Assembly (NCBI GenBank): GCA_051954955.1
Contig: JBQCHF010000019.1
Span: forward strand, 1 to 12,488
DNA length: 12,488 nt
Origin: JBQCHF01 sp051954955
GTDB lineage: Bacteria; Actinomycetota; Actinomycetes; Motilibacterales; Motilibacteraceae
Direction: 5' to 3'
Every line of letters starts with the position of its first letter. The stretch's first letter is position 1. The notes beneath the pieces are model-generated. The model was not told the origin of the DNA. It saw only the letters and a list, made by a program, of their open reading frames with translations, and did not search any database. Made by a program: the position numbers and the translations under genes. Shown piece by piece: positions 5,642-12,488 of this stretch.

Positions 5642-7486
5642 ATGACCCCCTCCACTCCTTACCGGGCCGACGCGCGCCCGGACGCCGGCGAGCCCGGCGA
5701 CGCACGGCTCGCGCCCCCGCCCGGCCCGATCGCGTCGCTGTGGCGGCTGCGCACCTACGTCCGCCCCTACCGGACCCAGATGGCGCTCATGCTGGCCGCG
5801 GCCATCCTCGGCGTCGGCGCCAGCCTGGTCGTGCCGCTGGTCATCCGGCACGTCGTCGACGGTGCCATCGCCCACGGCCAGCGCTCGCTGCTGCTGCCGC
5901 TCTCGGGCCTGGCCCTCGCCCTCGGCGTCACCGAGGCCGGGCTGGCCTTCACCCGCCGGTGGATCCAGAGCAGCTCCACCCTCGGGATCGAGCAGGCGGT
6001 GCGCGACGACGTCTACCGGCACCTGCAGCAGATGCCGCCCTCGTTCCACGACGGATGGCAGACCGGCCAGCTGCTCTCCCGGGCCTTCTCCGACCTCGGC
6101 GCGATCCGGAGGTTCTTCGGCTTCGGCCTGGTCTTCCTCATCACCAACATCCTCACCTTCGCCGCGATCCTCGTGCTGCTCGTGCGGCTGGACCCGCTGC
6201 TCGGCGCGCTGGTGGCCGTCTGCCTGGTGCCGGTCGCGTTCCTGTGCGGCCGGTTCCAGCGCTCGTTCTCGCGGGTGTCCCGGCGGGCGCAGGACCAGAC
6301 CGGCGACCTCACCACGCTGGCCGAGGAGGCGGCCACCGGCATCCGGGTCATCAAGGCGTTCGGCCGGCACGAGCTGGTCGAGGCGCAGTACCTCGAGGCC
6401 TCCCGCCAGGTGCAGGCCACCCAGCTGGAGAAGGTGAGGCTGCGGGCCCGGTTCGCCGCGCTGCTCGACCTCGCGCCCAACGCCACGCTGGTGCTGGTCC
6501 TGCTGCTGGGCGCCCTGGCCGTCGGCTCGGGGCGGCTCACCCTGGGCGGGCTGGTCGCCTTCATCACCCTGGTGCTGCAGCTGGTCTGGCCGGTGGCCTC
6601 GCTGGGCTTCATCATCGCCTCCGGCCAGGAGGCGGGCACCGCCGCGCAGCGGGTCTACGAGGTGCTCGACGCCGTCCCCGACGTCGCGGACACCCCGCAC
6701 GCCCGGCACCTGCCCCCGGTGCGCGGCCACGTCCGGTTCGAGGGTGTGTCCTTCGCCCACCCGGCCCCGCCCGACGCTCCCCCTCGCCCGCCGGTCCTGC
6801 GCGGGGTCGACCTGGAGATCCACCCCGGCGAGACCCTGGCCCTGGTCGGGGCCAGCGGCTCAGGCAAGACCACCCTGGCCATGCTGCTGCCCCGCCTGGC
6901 CGACCCCACCGCGGGCCGGATCACGCTGGACGGCCACGACCTGCGCGAGGTCACCCTGCAGTCCCTGCGGCTGGCCGTGGCCACCGCCTTCGAGGACCCG
7001 GTGCTGTTCTCGGCCAGCGTGCGCGACAACGTCACCCTCGGACATCCGCACGCCACCGACGAGGAGGTCGAGCAGGCGCTCGACCTGGCCCAGGCACGCT
7101 TCGCCTACGACCTGCCCGAGGGGCTGGACACCCGGGTCGGCGAGCAGGGCCTCTCGCTGTCCGGCGGGCAGCGCCAGCGGCTCGCCCTCGCCCGCGCAGT
7201 CATCGGCAGACCGGCCGTCCTGGTGCTCGACGACCCGCTCTCGGCCCTCGACGTCGAGACCGAGCACCTCGTCGAGCAGGCGCTGGCCCGGGTGCTGGCC
7301 ACCACCACCTCGCTGGTGGTCGTGCACCGACCCTCCACCGTGGCGCTGGCCGACCGGGTGGCGCTGCTGGTCGACGGCCGGGTCGCCGCCGTGGGCACCC
7401 ACTCGGAGCTGATGGCCACGGTGCCCGAGTACGCCGCCATGCTCGGCTCGGAGGCCTCGGATGCTTCAGAGGCGGTGGCCCGGTGA
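5642..7486 (+). CDS. Heterodimeric ABC exporter half-transporter, degenerate Walker B subunit
   Basis: This 614-residue protein is a fused permease and ATPase. About 30 polar, proline-rich residues precede a six-helix exporter membrane domain (roughly residues 45-330; hydrophobic stretches include MALMLAAAILGVGASLVVPL and FLITNILTFAAILVLLV). The nucleotide-binding domain has Walker A GASGSGKTT (403-411), signature LSGGQ (506-510) and switch His562 in VVVHRPST. Two catalytic positions differ from consensus. The Q-loop residue is Glu451 (AFEDPVLFS), and the Walker B reads VLVLDDPLSALD, with Asp531 in place of the catalytic Glu. This subunit therefore donates a consensus signature motif but a weak hydrolytic site. 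It needs the next gene, which it overlaps by four bases, as partner. The substrate is unknown; lipids, drugs or metabolites are all possible for the family. Confidence 0.96.
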   Translation: MTPSTPYRADARPDAGEPGDARLAPPPGPIASLWRLRTYVRPYRTQMALMLAAAILGVGASLVVPLVIRHVVDGAIAHGQRSLLLPLSGLALALGVTEAGLAFTRRWIQSSSTLGIEQAVRDDVYRHLQQMPPSFHDGWQTGQLLSRAFSDLGAIRRFFGFGLVFLITNILTFAAILVLLVRLDPLLGALVAVCLVPVAFLCGRFQRSFSRVSRRAQDQTGDLTTLAEEAATGIRVIKAFGRHELVEAQYLEASRQVQATQLEKVRLRARFAALLDLAPNATLVLVLLLGALAVGSGRLTLGGLVAFITLVLQLVWPVASLGFIIASGQEAGTAAQRVYEVLDAVPDVADTPHARHLPPVRGHVRFEGVSFAHPAPPDAPPRPPVLRGVDLEIHPGETLALVGASGSGKTTLAMLLPRLADPTAGRITLDGHDLREVTLQSLRLAVATAFEDPVLFSASVRDNVTLGHPHATDEEVEQALDLAQARFAYDLPEGLDTRVGEQGLSLSGGQRQRLALARAVIGRPAVLVLDDPLSALDVETEHLVEQALARVLATTTSLVVVHRPSTVALADRVALLVDGRVAAVGTHSELMATVPEYAAMLGSEASDASEAVAR

Positions 7487-9354
7487 GCACGACCACCTCG
7501 CAGAAGGACCGAGGGTCGAAGCCCGCCGGCGCCCAGGGCGCGGAGGATCTCGTCGGCGACGAGCAGGGCCGGGTCAGCGCCGGCGCCTCGCTGCTGCTGC
7601 GGGCCCGCTCGCGCCGGCTGCTGGGCAGCCTGCTGCGCCCGCACCGCCGCCCGCTCGTCGTGCTGCTGGTGCTCATCGTGGTGCAGAACCTCTCGGCCCT
7701 GGCCGCCCCCTACCTGGTGGGCCTGGGCATCGACCGCGGCATCCCGCCGCTGCTCCGAAGCGCCGCGCAGGGCGGGCGCGACCTCACCCCGCTGCTCGTC
7801 GTCGTCGGGCTGCTCGCGCTGGCCGCGGTGGTGCAGTGCGTCAGCCAGGAGGCCTTCCTGCGCCTGACCGGCCGGATCGGCCAGGCGGTGCTGCTGGACC
7901 TGCGCACCCGCGTGTTCGCGCACTTCCAGCGCCTCTCGCAGGCCTTCCACGAGACCTACACCTCCGGGCGGGTGATCTCCCGGCAGACCTCCGACGTCGA
8001 CGCGATCAGCGACTTCGTGGAGGAGGGCGTCGACTCGGTCGTGCTGGCCGTGCTCTCCATCGTCACCATCGGCGCCACGATGCTGGTGCTCGACCCGGCG
8101 CTGGCCACGGTGGGGCTGCTCTCGTTCGTGCCGCTGGTGGCGCTCACCGTCTGGTTCCGCCGCCAGTCCGCCCGCGCCTACCGCGCCACCCGCGAGTCGG
8201 TCGCGGCCACCATCGTGCAGTTCGTCGAGACCGGCAACGGGATCCGCGCGGTGCAGGCGTTCCGCCGCGAGCGGCTGGGCGAGCGCGACTTCGTCCGGCT
8301 CAACGCCCGCTACCGCCGGGACACCCAGCGCTCGTTCCAGCTCAACGCGATCTACGGCCCGTCCATCAAGCTGGTCGGCAACGTCACCGTCGCCATCGTG
8401 CTGCTCTACGGCGGCCATCTGGTCCTGGACGGCCGGCTGCAGGTGGGCGTGCTCACCGCCTTCCTGCTCTACCTGCGCCGGTTCTTCGACCCCCTGCAGG
8501 AGCTCAGCCAGTTCTTCAACTCCTACCAGTCGGCCACCGCCGCGCTGGAGAAGCTGGCCGGCGTGCTGGACGAGCCGCCGAGCGTGGCCGAGCCGGAGCA
8601 GCCGGTGCGGATCGAGAAGCCGCGCGGGGAGATCACCTTCGACCACGTCCGCTTCGCCTACCGCGACGCCGTCGTGCTGCCCGACCTCGACCTCGTCGTC
8701 CCGGCCGGGCAGACGGTGGCGCTGGTCGGCGCCACCGGCGCGGGCAAGACGACCATCGCCCGGCTGCTGGCCCGGGTGTGGGATCCGGTGCGGGGGCGGG
8801 TGCTGCTCGACGGCGTCGACCTGCACGACATCACCGAGGCCGATCTTCGCCGGGCCATCGTCACCGTCACCCAGGAGAGCTTCCTGTTCTCCGGCACCGT
8901 GGCCGACAACATCGCCTTCGGCCGCCCCGGTGCCTCCCGGGCAGAGGTGGAGGCCGCGGCCCGGCAGATCGGCGCGCACGAGTTCATCAGCGCGCTGCCG
9001 GAGGGCTACGACACCGACGTGCGCAAGCGTGGCGGGCGGCTCTCGGCCGGCCAGCGCCAGCTGGTGTCCTTCGCCCGCGCGTTCCTGGCCGACCCGGCGG
9101 TGCTGGTGCTCGACGAGGCCACCTCGAGCCTGGACATCCCCAGCGAGCGCCTGGTGCAGCACGCCCTGCGCACGATCCTCGCCGACCGCACCGCCCTGGT
9201 CATCGCCCACCGCCTGTCCACGGTGGAGATCGCCGACCGGGTGCTGGTGCTGGATGCGGGACGCGTGGTGGAGGACGGCACCCCGGACGAGCTCACCGAG
9301 GCCGGCGGCCGCTACGCCGCCCTGCACCGCCAGTGGCAGGAGTCGCTGGTCTGA
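7483..9354 (+). CDS. Heterodimeric ABC exporter half-transporter, catalytic Walker B subunit
   Basis: This 623-residue fused permease/ATPase starts at a GTG that overlaps the previous stop (GTGA), with AGAGG at 7468-7472 as a plausible ribosome binding site. About 45 polar residues precede the membrane domain (roughly residues 55-350; e.g. RPLVVLLVLIVVQNLSALAA and GATMLVLDPALATVGLLSFV). The ATPase has Walker A GATGAGKTT (416-424), Q-loop Gln464 (TVTQESFLFSG), signature LSAGQ (520-524, Gly to Ala at the third position), Walker B LVLDEATSSLD with catalytic Glu545, and switch His576. Paired with its partner, its Walker A/B faces the partner LSGGQ, giving one consensus ATP site, while its LSAGQ faces the partner Asp531 site, giving one degenerate site. 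This asymmetry is known from heterodimeric exporters such as TM287/288 and BmrC/BmrD. The substrate cannot be inferred. Confidence 0.96.
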   Translation: MSTTTSQKDRGSKPAGAQGAEDLVGDEQGRVSAGASLLLRARSRRLLGSLLRPHRRPLVVLLVLIVVQNLSALAAPYLVGLGIDRGIPPLLRSAAQGGRDLTPLLVVVGLLALAAVVQCVSQEAFLRLTGRIGQAVLLDLRTRVFAHFQRLSQAFHETYTSGRVISRQTSDVDAISDFVEEGVDSVVLAVLSIVTIGATMLVLDPALATVGLLSFVPLVALTVWFRRQSARAYRATRESVAATIVQFVETGNGIRAVQAFRRERLGERDFVRLNARYRRDTQRSFQLNAIYGPSIKLVGNVTVAIVLLYGGHLVLDGRLQVGVLTAFLLYLRRFFDPLQELSQFFNSYQSATAALEKLAGVLDEPPSVAEPEQPVRIEKPRGEITFDHVRFAYRDAVVLPDLDLVVPAGQTVALVGATGAGKTTIARLLARVWDPVRGRVLLDGVDLHDITEADLRRAIVTVTQESFLFSGTVADNIAFGRPGASRAEVEAAARQIGAHEFISALPEGYDTDVRKRGGRLSAGQRQLVSFARAFLADPAVLVLDEATSSLDIPSERLVQHALRTILADRTALVIAHRLSTVEIADRVLVLDAGRVVEDGTPDELTEAGGRYAALHRQWQESLV

Positions 9355-9393
9355 GCCCGGCGGCGACGTCGGCGCCGGCCAACCACGATCCCG

Positions 9394-9450
9394 GCACACG
9401 TGGGGGACCCCTGACCCGCTTCTTGGCGGGTCACTGGACCCCCCATGTGC
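9394..9450. terminator. Bidirectional hairpin terminator between the exporter operon and parE
   Basis: A long interrupted stem occupies this convergent intergenic region. The outer arms are GCACA (9394-9398) with TGTGC (9446-9450) and TGGGGG (9401-9406) with CCCCCCA (9439-9445). The inner arm TGACCCGC (9412-9419) pairs perfectly with GCGGGTCA (9426-9433) around a six-base loop. There is no U-tract, as is common in GC-rich actinobacteria. It would end both the exporter transcript and the parE transcript. Nothing else is seen in 9355-9524. Confidence 0.6.
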
Positions 9451-9524
9451 TCAGGAGCCGCTGCCGAGCAGCAGCCCGCGCACCGCCCGGAGCGGGTCGA
9501 GGAGCGGCTGGGGCGAGGGGAGCC

Positions 9525-11663
9525 TCAGGCGTCGAGGCGGTCGCGGTCGACCTTGCTGGCGCCGGCCACGATGAAGTCCTTGCGCGGGGCGACGTCGTTG
9601 CCCATGAGCAGCTCGAAGACGCGCTCGGCGGCCTCGACGTCGGCCACGGTGACCCGCCGCAGGGTGCGGTGGCGCGGGTCCATGGTGGTCTCGGCCAGCT
9701 GGTCGGCGTCCATCTCGCCCAGGCCCTTGTAGCGCTGCGGCGGGGTCTTCCAGCGCACGCCCTTGCGCTGCAGCTCGGACAGGCGCTGGTGCAGCTCGGC
9801 GTCGGAGTAGGTGTAGACGTACTTGTCCATGCCCTTGGGCGGCTGGACCAGCTCGATCCGGTGCAGCGGCGGCACCGCGGCGTAGACCCGGCCGGCGTCC
9901 AGCAGCGGGCGCATCGTGCGGTGGAACAGGGTGAGCAGCAGGGTGCGGATGTGCGCGCCGTCGACGTCGGCGTCGGACATCAGGACGATCTTGCCGTAGC
10001 GCGCCGAGGAGAGGTCGAAGGTGCGGCCCGAGCCGGCGCCGATCACCTGGATGATCGAGGCGCACTCGGCGTTCTTGAGCATGTCCGTGGCGCTGGCCTT
10101 CTGGACGTTGAGGATCTTGCCGCGGATCGGCAGCAGCGCCTGGAACTCGGAGTTGCGGGCCAGCTTGGCGGTGCCCAGGGCGCTGTCGCCCTCGACGATG
10201 AACAGTTCGCTGCGCTCGACGTCGTCGCTGCGGCAGTCGGCCAGCTTGGCCGGCAGCGAGGAGGTCTCCAGCGCGTTCTTGCGCCGCTGCAGCTCCTTGT
10301 GCTGGCGGGCGGCGATGCGGGTGCGCGCCGCGCCGGCGATCTTGTCCAGGATGACCCGGGCCGCCGCCTTCTCGGCCCGCTTCTGGCTCTTGAGGAACTC
10401 CCCCAGCTCCTTGATGACCACCCCGGAGACGATCCGCGAGGCGGCCGAGGTGCCCAGCACCTCCTTGGTCTGGCCCTCGAACTGCGGCTCGGCCAGGCGC
10501 ACGGTGACCACCGCGGTGAGGCCCTCGAGGACGTCCTCCTTCACCACCGGCGGCTCGGCGGCGCGCAGCACCTTGGCGCTCTTGAGCGCGTCGTTGACGA
10601 CGGCGGTGATGCCGCGCTCGAACCCGGCCACGTGGGTGCCGCCTTTGGGGGTGGCGATGATGTTGACGAACGAGCGCAGCTCGCTGTCGTAGCCGGTGCC
10701 CCACCGCAGTGCGATGTCGACGCCGAGCTCGCGCCTGACCTCGGTAGGCGTCATGTGGCCCTGGTCGTCCAGCATCGGCACGGTCTCGGTGAAGTGCCCC
10801 ACGCCCTGCAGCCGGATGACGTCGCTGACCGCCTGGTCCGGGGCGAGGAACTCGCAGAACTCGCCGATGCCGCCGTCGAACTTGAAGACCGTCTCGACCG
10901 GCGTGCCGTCGCCACCCGCCTGCGCACGCTCGTCACGCACCCGGATGGCCAGCCCCGGCACCAGGAACGCGGTCTGGCGGGCGCGCGCGTGCAGCTCGTC
11001 CACCGAGATGGTGGCGTCCTTGAGGAAGATCTGCCGGTCCGCCCAGTAGCGCACCCGGGTGCCGGTGACGGCCTTCTTGACCTTGCCGGCCACCCGCAGC
11101 CCCGACTCCGCGGTGAACGCCGCGTCCGGTCCCTCGCCGGCGAAGCTGCCCGGCACGCCGCGGCGGAAGCTCATGGCGTGGACCTTGCCGCCGCGGTCGA
11201 TCTCGACGTCCAGGCGCGCGGACAGCGCGTTGACGACGGAGGCACCCACGCCGTGCAGGCCGCCGGAGGCGGCGTAGGACCCGCCGCCGAACTTCCCGCC
11301 GGCGTGCAGCTTGGTCATGACGACCTCGACCCCGGACAGGCCGGTGCGCGGCTCGACGTCGACCGGGATCCCGCGGCCGTCGTCGCGGACCTCCACCGAC
11401 CCGTCGGCGTGCAGCACGACGTCGATCCGGGTGCAGAAGCCGGCCAGCGCCTCGTCGACCGCGTTGTCGATGATCTCCCAGATGCAGTGCATCAGGCCGC
11501 GGCTGTCGGTGGACCCGATGTACATGCCAGGGCGCTTGCGGACGGCCTCGAGCCCCTCGAGCACGAGCAGGTTGCGCGCGGTGTAGGCGTCCGGCTCGAA
11601 CTCGCCGTCGCTGCGCGCGTGCAGGGCGGTGACCTGCGCGACCTCGGCTGGCTGGGCGCTCAC
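9525..11663 (-). CDS. parE: DNA topoisomerase IV subunit B (ParE)
   Basis: This 712-residue ATPase subunit powers topoisomerase IV and partners ParC encoded at 822-4562. The N-terminal GHKL domain shows EIIDNAVDEALAG (Glu63 general base, Asn67), DDGRGIP (94-100) and GGLHGVGASVVNALS (GxHGxG at 135-140). It is preceded by GLEAVRKRPGMYIGST, typical of GyrB/ParE. The transducer and the QTKEVLG motif follow. The TOPRIM domain has SELFIVEGDSALGTAKLAR (Glu491) and MSDADVDGAHIRTLLLTLF (Asp564, Asp566, Asp568, metal binding), and QRYKGLGEMD lies near the C-terminus. EGDSALGTAK instead of EGDSAGGSAK distinguishes the actinobacterial ParE type from GyrB. The GTG start at 11663 is chosen because GAAGGAG lies 11 bases upstream and homologues have a short N-terminal tail. 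The open frame extends further upstream but has no support there. The gene converges on the exporter operon. Confidence 0.96.
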   Translation of the reverse strand: MSAQPAEVAQVTALHARSDGEFEPDAYTARNLLVLEGLEAVRKRPGMYIGSTDSRGLMHCIWEIIDNAVDEALAGFCTRIDVVLHADGSVEVRDDGRGIPVDVEPRTGLSGVEVVMTKLHAGGKFGGGSYAASGGLHGVGASVVNALSARLDVEIDRGGKVHAMSFRRGVPGSFAGEGPDAAFTAESGLRVAGKVKKAVTGTRVRYWADRQIFLKDATISVDELHARARQTAFLVPGLAIRVRDERAQAGGDGTPVETVFKFDGGIGEFCEFLAPDQAVSDVIRLQGVGHFTETVPMLDDQGHMTPTEVRRELGVDIALRWGTGYDSELRSFVNIIATPKGGTHVAGFERGITAVVNDALKSAKVLRAAEPPVVKEDVLEGLTAVVTVRLAEPQFEGQTKEVLGTSAASRIVSGVVIKELGEFLKSQKRAEKAAARVILDKIAGAARTRIAARQHKELQRRKNALETSSLPAKLADCRSDDVERSELFIVEGDSALGTAKLARNSEFQALLPIRGKILNVQKASATDMLKNAECASIIQVIGAGSGRTFDLSSARYGKIVLMSDADVDGAHIRTLLLTLFHRTMRPLLDAGRVYAAVPPLHRIELVQPPKGMDKYVYTYSDAELHQRLSELQRKGVRWKTPPQRYKGLGEMDADQLAETTMDPRHRTLRRVTVADVEAAERVFELLMGNDVAPRKDFIVAGASKVDRDRLDA

Positions 11664-11674
11664 GCGGACCGACG

Positions 11675-11681
11675 CTCCTTC
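11675..11681 (-). promoter_or_regulatory. Ribosome binding site of parE
   Basis: GAAGGAG on the minus strand, 11 bases before the GTG at 11663-11661. It is identical in sequence and spacing to the parC site and fixes the parE start. Confidence 0.65.
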
Positions 11682-11737
11682 GACTCCTGGCTGATCCGTC
11701 CCCTGGCTGCCGGCACCCTCGTCGGGTCGGCTTCCTG

Positions 11738-11743
11738 ACGCTA
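11738..11743 (-). promoter_or_regulatory. Candidate -10 element for parE
   Basis: On the minus strand TAGCGT, in the context GGGTAGCGT, fits the TANNNT pattern of actinobacterial principal sigma promoters. No good -35 lies at the right distance. The implied leader would be about 65-70 bases, including the Shine-Dalgarno. Confidence 0.3.
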
Positions 11744-11822
11744 CCCGACGCTGCCGACGCCTCCCTGTCGACACTCTGGCGACGCTCGGCCGGCCCTCCT
11801 CCCGGGTGACCCGTGACGGTGC

Positions 11823-11836
11823 GGCGGCGCGCCGCC
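11823..11836. repeat. Perfect 14-bp palindrome in the parE upstream region
   Basis: GGCGGCGCGCCGCC reads the same on both strands, and GGT/ACC flank it (11818-11820 and 11837-11839) with a two-base offset. It lies in the 408-base divergent region 11664-12071. It could be an operator or hairpin, but such GC palindromes arise easily in this base composition. Confidence 0.4.
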
Positions 11837-11918
11837 ACCGCCCGTGACCCCGCTCGTGCTGCACTGCCGGCACGACCGGATGCGCGGGGAGTGGCCGGTC
11901 GGGAGCACTACGCGCAGA

Positions 11919-11933
11919 GCGAACCTGGTTCGC
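11919..11933. promoter_or_regulatory. Perfect operator-like palindrome between parE and the small zinc-motif gene
   Basis: GCGAACC-t-GGTTCGC has seven-base arms around one central base. It resembles actinobacterial LexA boxes (CGAAC-N4-GTTCG), but the half-site spacing is three instead of four, so it is more likely the site of another dimeric regulator. It sits just upstream of the candidate promoter at 11944-11971. Confidence 0.45.
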
Positions 11934-11943
11934 GCCGCCCGGC

Positions 11944-11971
11944 GGGAACGTCGGAGGGCTGGTTGACTGTT
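11944..11971 (+). promoter_or_regulatory. Candidate SigR/SigH-type (thiol-stress) promoter
   Basis: GGGAAC at 11944-11949, a 19-base spacer, then GTT at 11969-11971 fit the SigR/SigH consensus GGGAA(T/C)-N18/19-GTT. The site is about 100 bases upstream of the small Cys-rich protein at 12072. TTGACT at 11963-11968 looks like a housekeeping -35, but no matching -10 is found 16-18 bases downstream. Motif evidence only. Confidence 0.35.
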
Positions 11972-12071
11972 GGACCGGGTACATCACCTGGACGAACAGA
12001 ACGACGACCGAACCGCAGGATGAGGCAACGAGGACGACAGGCCCGCCACCCCGGGCCCGAGAAGAGGGACT

Positions 12072-12302
12072 GTGACCACTGCCCTTGCGCCGACGCCCGA
12101 GCTGACCGCGCAGGACCGTTGCGACCGCTGCGGCGCCCAGGCCTACGTGCGGGTCCTGCTCGCCAGCGGCGGTGAGCTGCTCTTCTGCGCCCACCACGCC
12201 CGCCAGTACGAGGACGGGCTGCGGAAGGTCGCGGCCGACATCCAGGACCAGACCGAGCGACTCGGCGGCATACCGGCCACCGCGCCCGACGACGAGCGCT
12301 GA
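12072..12302 (+). CDS. Small putative zinc-binding protein, DUF7455-like
   Basis: This 76-residue protein has a Cys17-x2-Cys20 pair in DRCDRCGAQAYVRVLL and Cys39-x-His41-His42 in GELLFCAHHARQYEDGL, an arrangement suited to binding one zinc ion. A charged helix follows (LRKVAADIQDQTERL). I recognise it as the conserved actinobacterial family found next to parE and the principal sigma factor gene hrdB/sigA in Streptomyces. Its function is not established. The start is GTG at 12072, preceded by GAGGGA close to the start (a short spacing), and MTTALAPTPELTAQDRC fits the family N-terminus as I recall it. It is transcribed divergently from parE and followed 19 bases later by a strong terminator. 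By synteny a sigma factor gene may lie just beyond the right edge; that is inference. Confidence 0.85.
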   Translation: MTTALAPTPELTAQDRCDRCGAQAYVRVLLASGGELLFCAHHARQYEDGLRKVAADIQDQTERLGGIPATAPDDER

Positions 12303-12320
12303 GCCGCCCCGCACCACCGC

Positions 12321-12370
12321 AGCACGACCGAAGGCCCCGCCTCCCTCACGGGAGGCGGGGCCTTCGTGCT
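12321..12370. terminator. Strong hairpin terminator after the small zinc-motif gene
   Basis: A perfect 16-bp stem (12330-12345 with 12350-12365; arms begin GAAGGCCCCG and end GGGGCCTTC) closes a TCAC loop. Outer arms AGCAC (12321-12325) and GTGCT (12366-12370) extend it with a four-base bulge. No U-tract follows. The near-perfect symmetry would let it act in both directions. Confidence 0.85.
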
Positions 12371-12383
12371 GTCCGTGACGCCC

Positions 12384-12410
12384 GACCAGCCGGCTTCGTC
12401 GGTGCTGGTC
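12384..12410. repeat. Inverted repeat at the entrance to the tandem array
   Basis: GACCAGC (12384-12390) is complementary to GCTGGTC (12404-12410), giving a 7-bp stem with a 13-base loop. The right arm is the first unit of the tandem array, so the array could fold against this upstream arm. Confidence 0.45.
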
Positions 12411-12488
12411 AGTGCTGGTCAGGGCTCGTCAGTGCTGGTCAGGGCTCGTCAGTGCTGGTCAGGGCTCGTCAGTGCTGGTCAGGGCTCG
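12401..12488. repeat. Composite tandem repeat (10-bp units in 20-bp dimers), continues off right edge
   Basis: Two related 10-mers alternate: AGTGCTGGTC and AGGGCTCGTC, which differ at two positions. After a variant unit (12401-12410, GGTGCTGGTC), the units run 12411-12420, 12421-12430 and so on to the edge, giving about four 20-bp dimers in the window with no mismatch. The preceding CGGCTTCGTC (12391-12400) may be a diverged unit. The minus strand has stops in all three frames; the plus strand is open, but no start or coding signal is seen. There are no spacers, so it is not a CRISPR array. Confidence 0.9.

Noticed and set aside
4304..6823. Long minus-strand open frame antisense to the parC end, the ferredoxin-like gene and the first exporter gene
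   Set aside because: The composition is that of a shadow frame, with no recognisable domain.
7461..11738. Very long open frame on the plus strand crossing the second exporter gene and antisense to parE
   Set aside because: It is low-complexity Arg/Pro/Ala/Gly-rich sequence, typical of antisense or shifted frames in high-GC DNA, and conflicts with clear gene families.
11963..11985. Housekeeping promoter TTGACT with TACATC as -10
   Set aside because: The spacer would be only 11 bases, too short for a sigma-70 type promoter.
11664..12317. Upstream extension of ParE on the minus strand into the divergent region and over the small zinc-motif gene
   Set aside because: The extra residues have no topoisomerase character and overlap a better-supported gene on the other strand; the GTG at 11663 has a good ribosome binding site.
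780..12488. Link between the GACCAGCAC duplication before parC and the GTGCTGGTC units of the right-end array (reverse complements)
   Set aside because: GTGCTGGTC also occurs as ordinary Val-Leu-Val codons in the first exporter gene, so the shared 9-mer is not rare enough to imply a connection.
12401..12488. CRISPR array
   Set aside because: The repeats are directly contiguous 10/20-bp units with no spacers.

Overview
This is a GC-rich bacterial window with strong G/C bias at third codon positions. It encodes an actinobacterial-type topoisomerase IV pair (ParC and ParE rather than only gyrase) and a short C-x2-C...C-x-H-H protein of the kind found beside parE and the principal sigma factor gene in actinomycetes. 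It is almost certainly Actinomycetota. A Geodermatophilaceae-like or related soil actinobacterium would fit, but the genus is inference.

Layout, left to right. (1) Bases 1-676, minus strand: the start of a beta-ketoacyl synthase preceded by an acyl carrier protein. The two are in one frame and separated only by a single TAG. This is the edge of a fatty-acid or polyketide-type locus that continues off the left end. (2) Bases 677-821: a divergent intergenic region with a short palindrome and a 12-bp tandem duplication next to the parC ribosome binding site. (3) Bases 822-4562, plus strand: parC, interrupted by a 420-residue intein (1215-2474). The intein sits directly after the catalytic tyrosine, has an apparently complete splicing machinery and carries both acidic residues of a LAGLIDADG homing endonuclease. 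(4) Bases 4592-5578: a sucrase/ferredoxin-like (thioredoxin-fold Fe-S) protein. (5) Bases 5642-9354: two overlapping half-transporter genes of a heterodimeric ABC exporter. The two ATP sites are complementary, one consensus and one degenerate. (6) Bases 9355-9524: a convergent intergenic region with a bidirectional hairpin terminator. (7) Bases 9525-11663, minus strand: parE. (8) Bases 11664-12071: a divergent intergenic region with two palindromes and candidate promoters. (9) Bases 12072-12302: the small putative zinc-binding protein, followed by a very strong hairpin terminator. (10) Bases 12401-12488: a composite 10/20-bp tandem repeat that runs off the right end.

How the genes relate: ParC and ParE form the A2B2 topoisomerase IV that decatenates daughter chromosomes. 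Their genes face each other across the exporter operon instead of forming a parEC operon. The ParC precursor must splice out its intein to join Tyr131 to Thr552 and give an active 826-residue subunit, so topoisomerase IV production depends on protein splicing.

The most unusual feature is the intein together with a 48-bp tract of parC immediately upstream of it (1161-1208). In that tract 9 of 16 codons end in A or T, against 1 of the preceding 113 codons. This looks like a footprint of the homing event (co-conversion) or of nucleotide-level selection at the target site.
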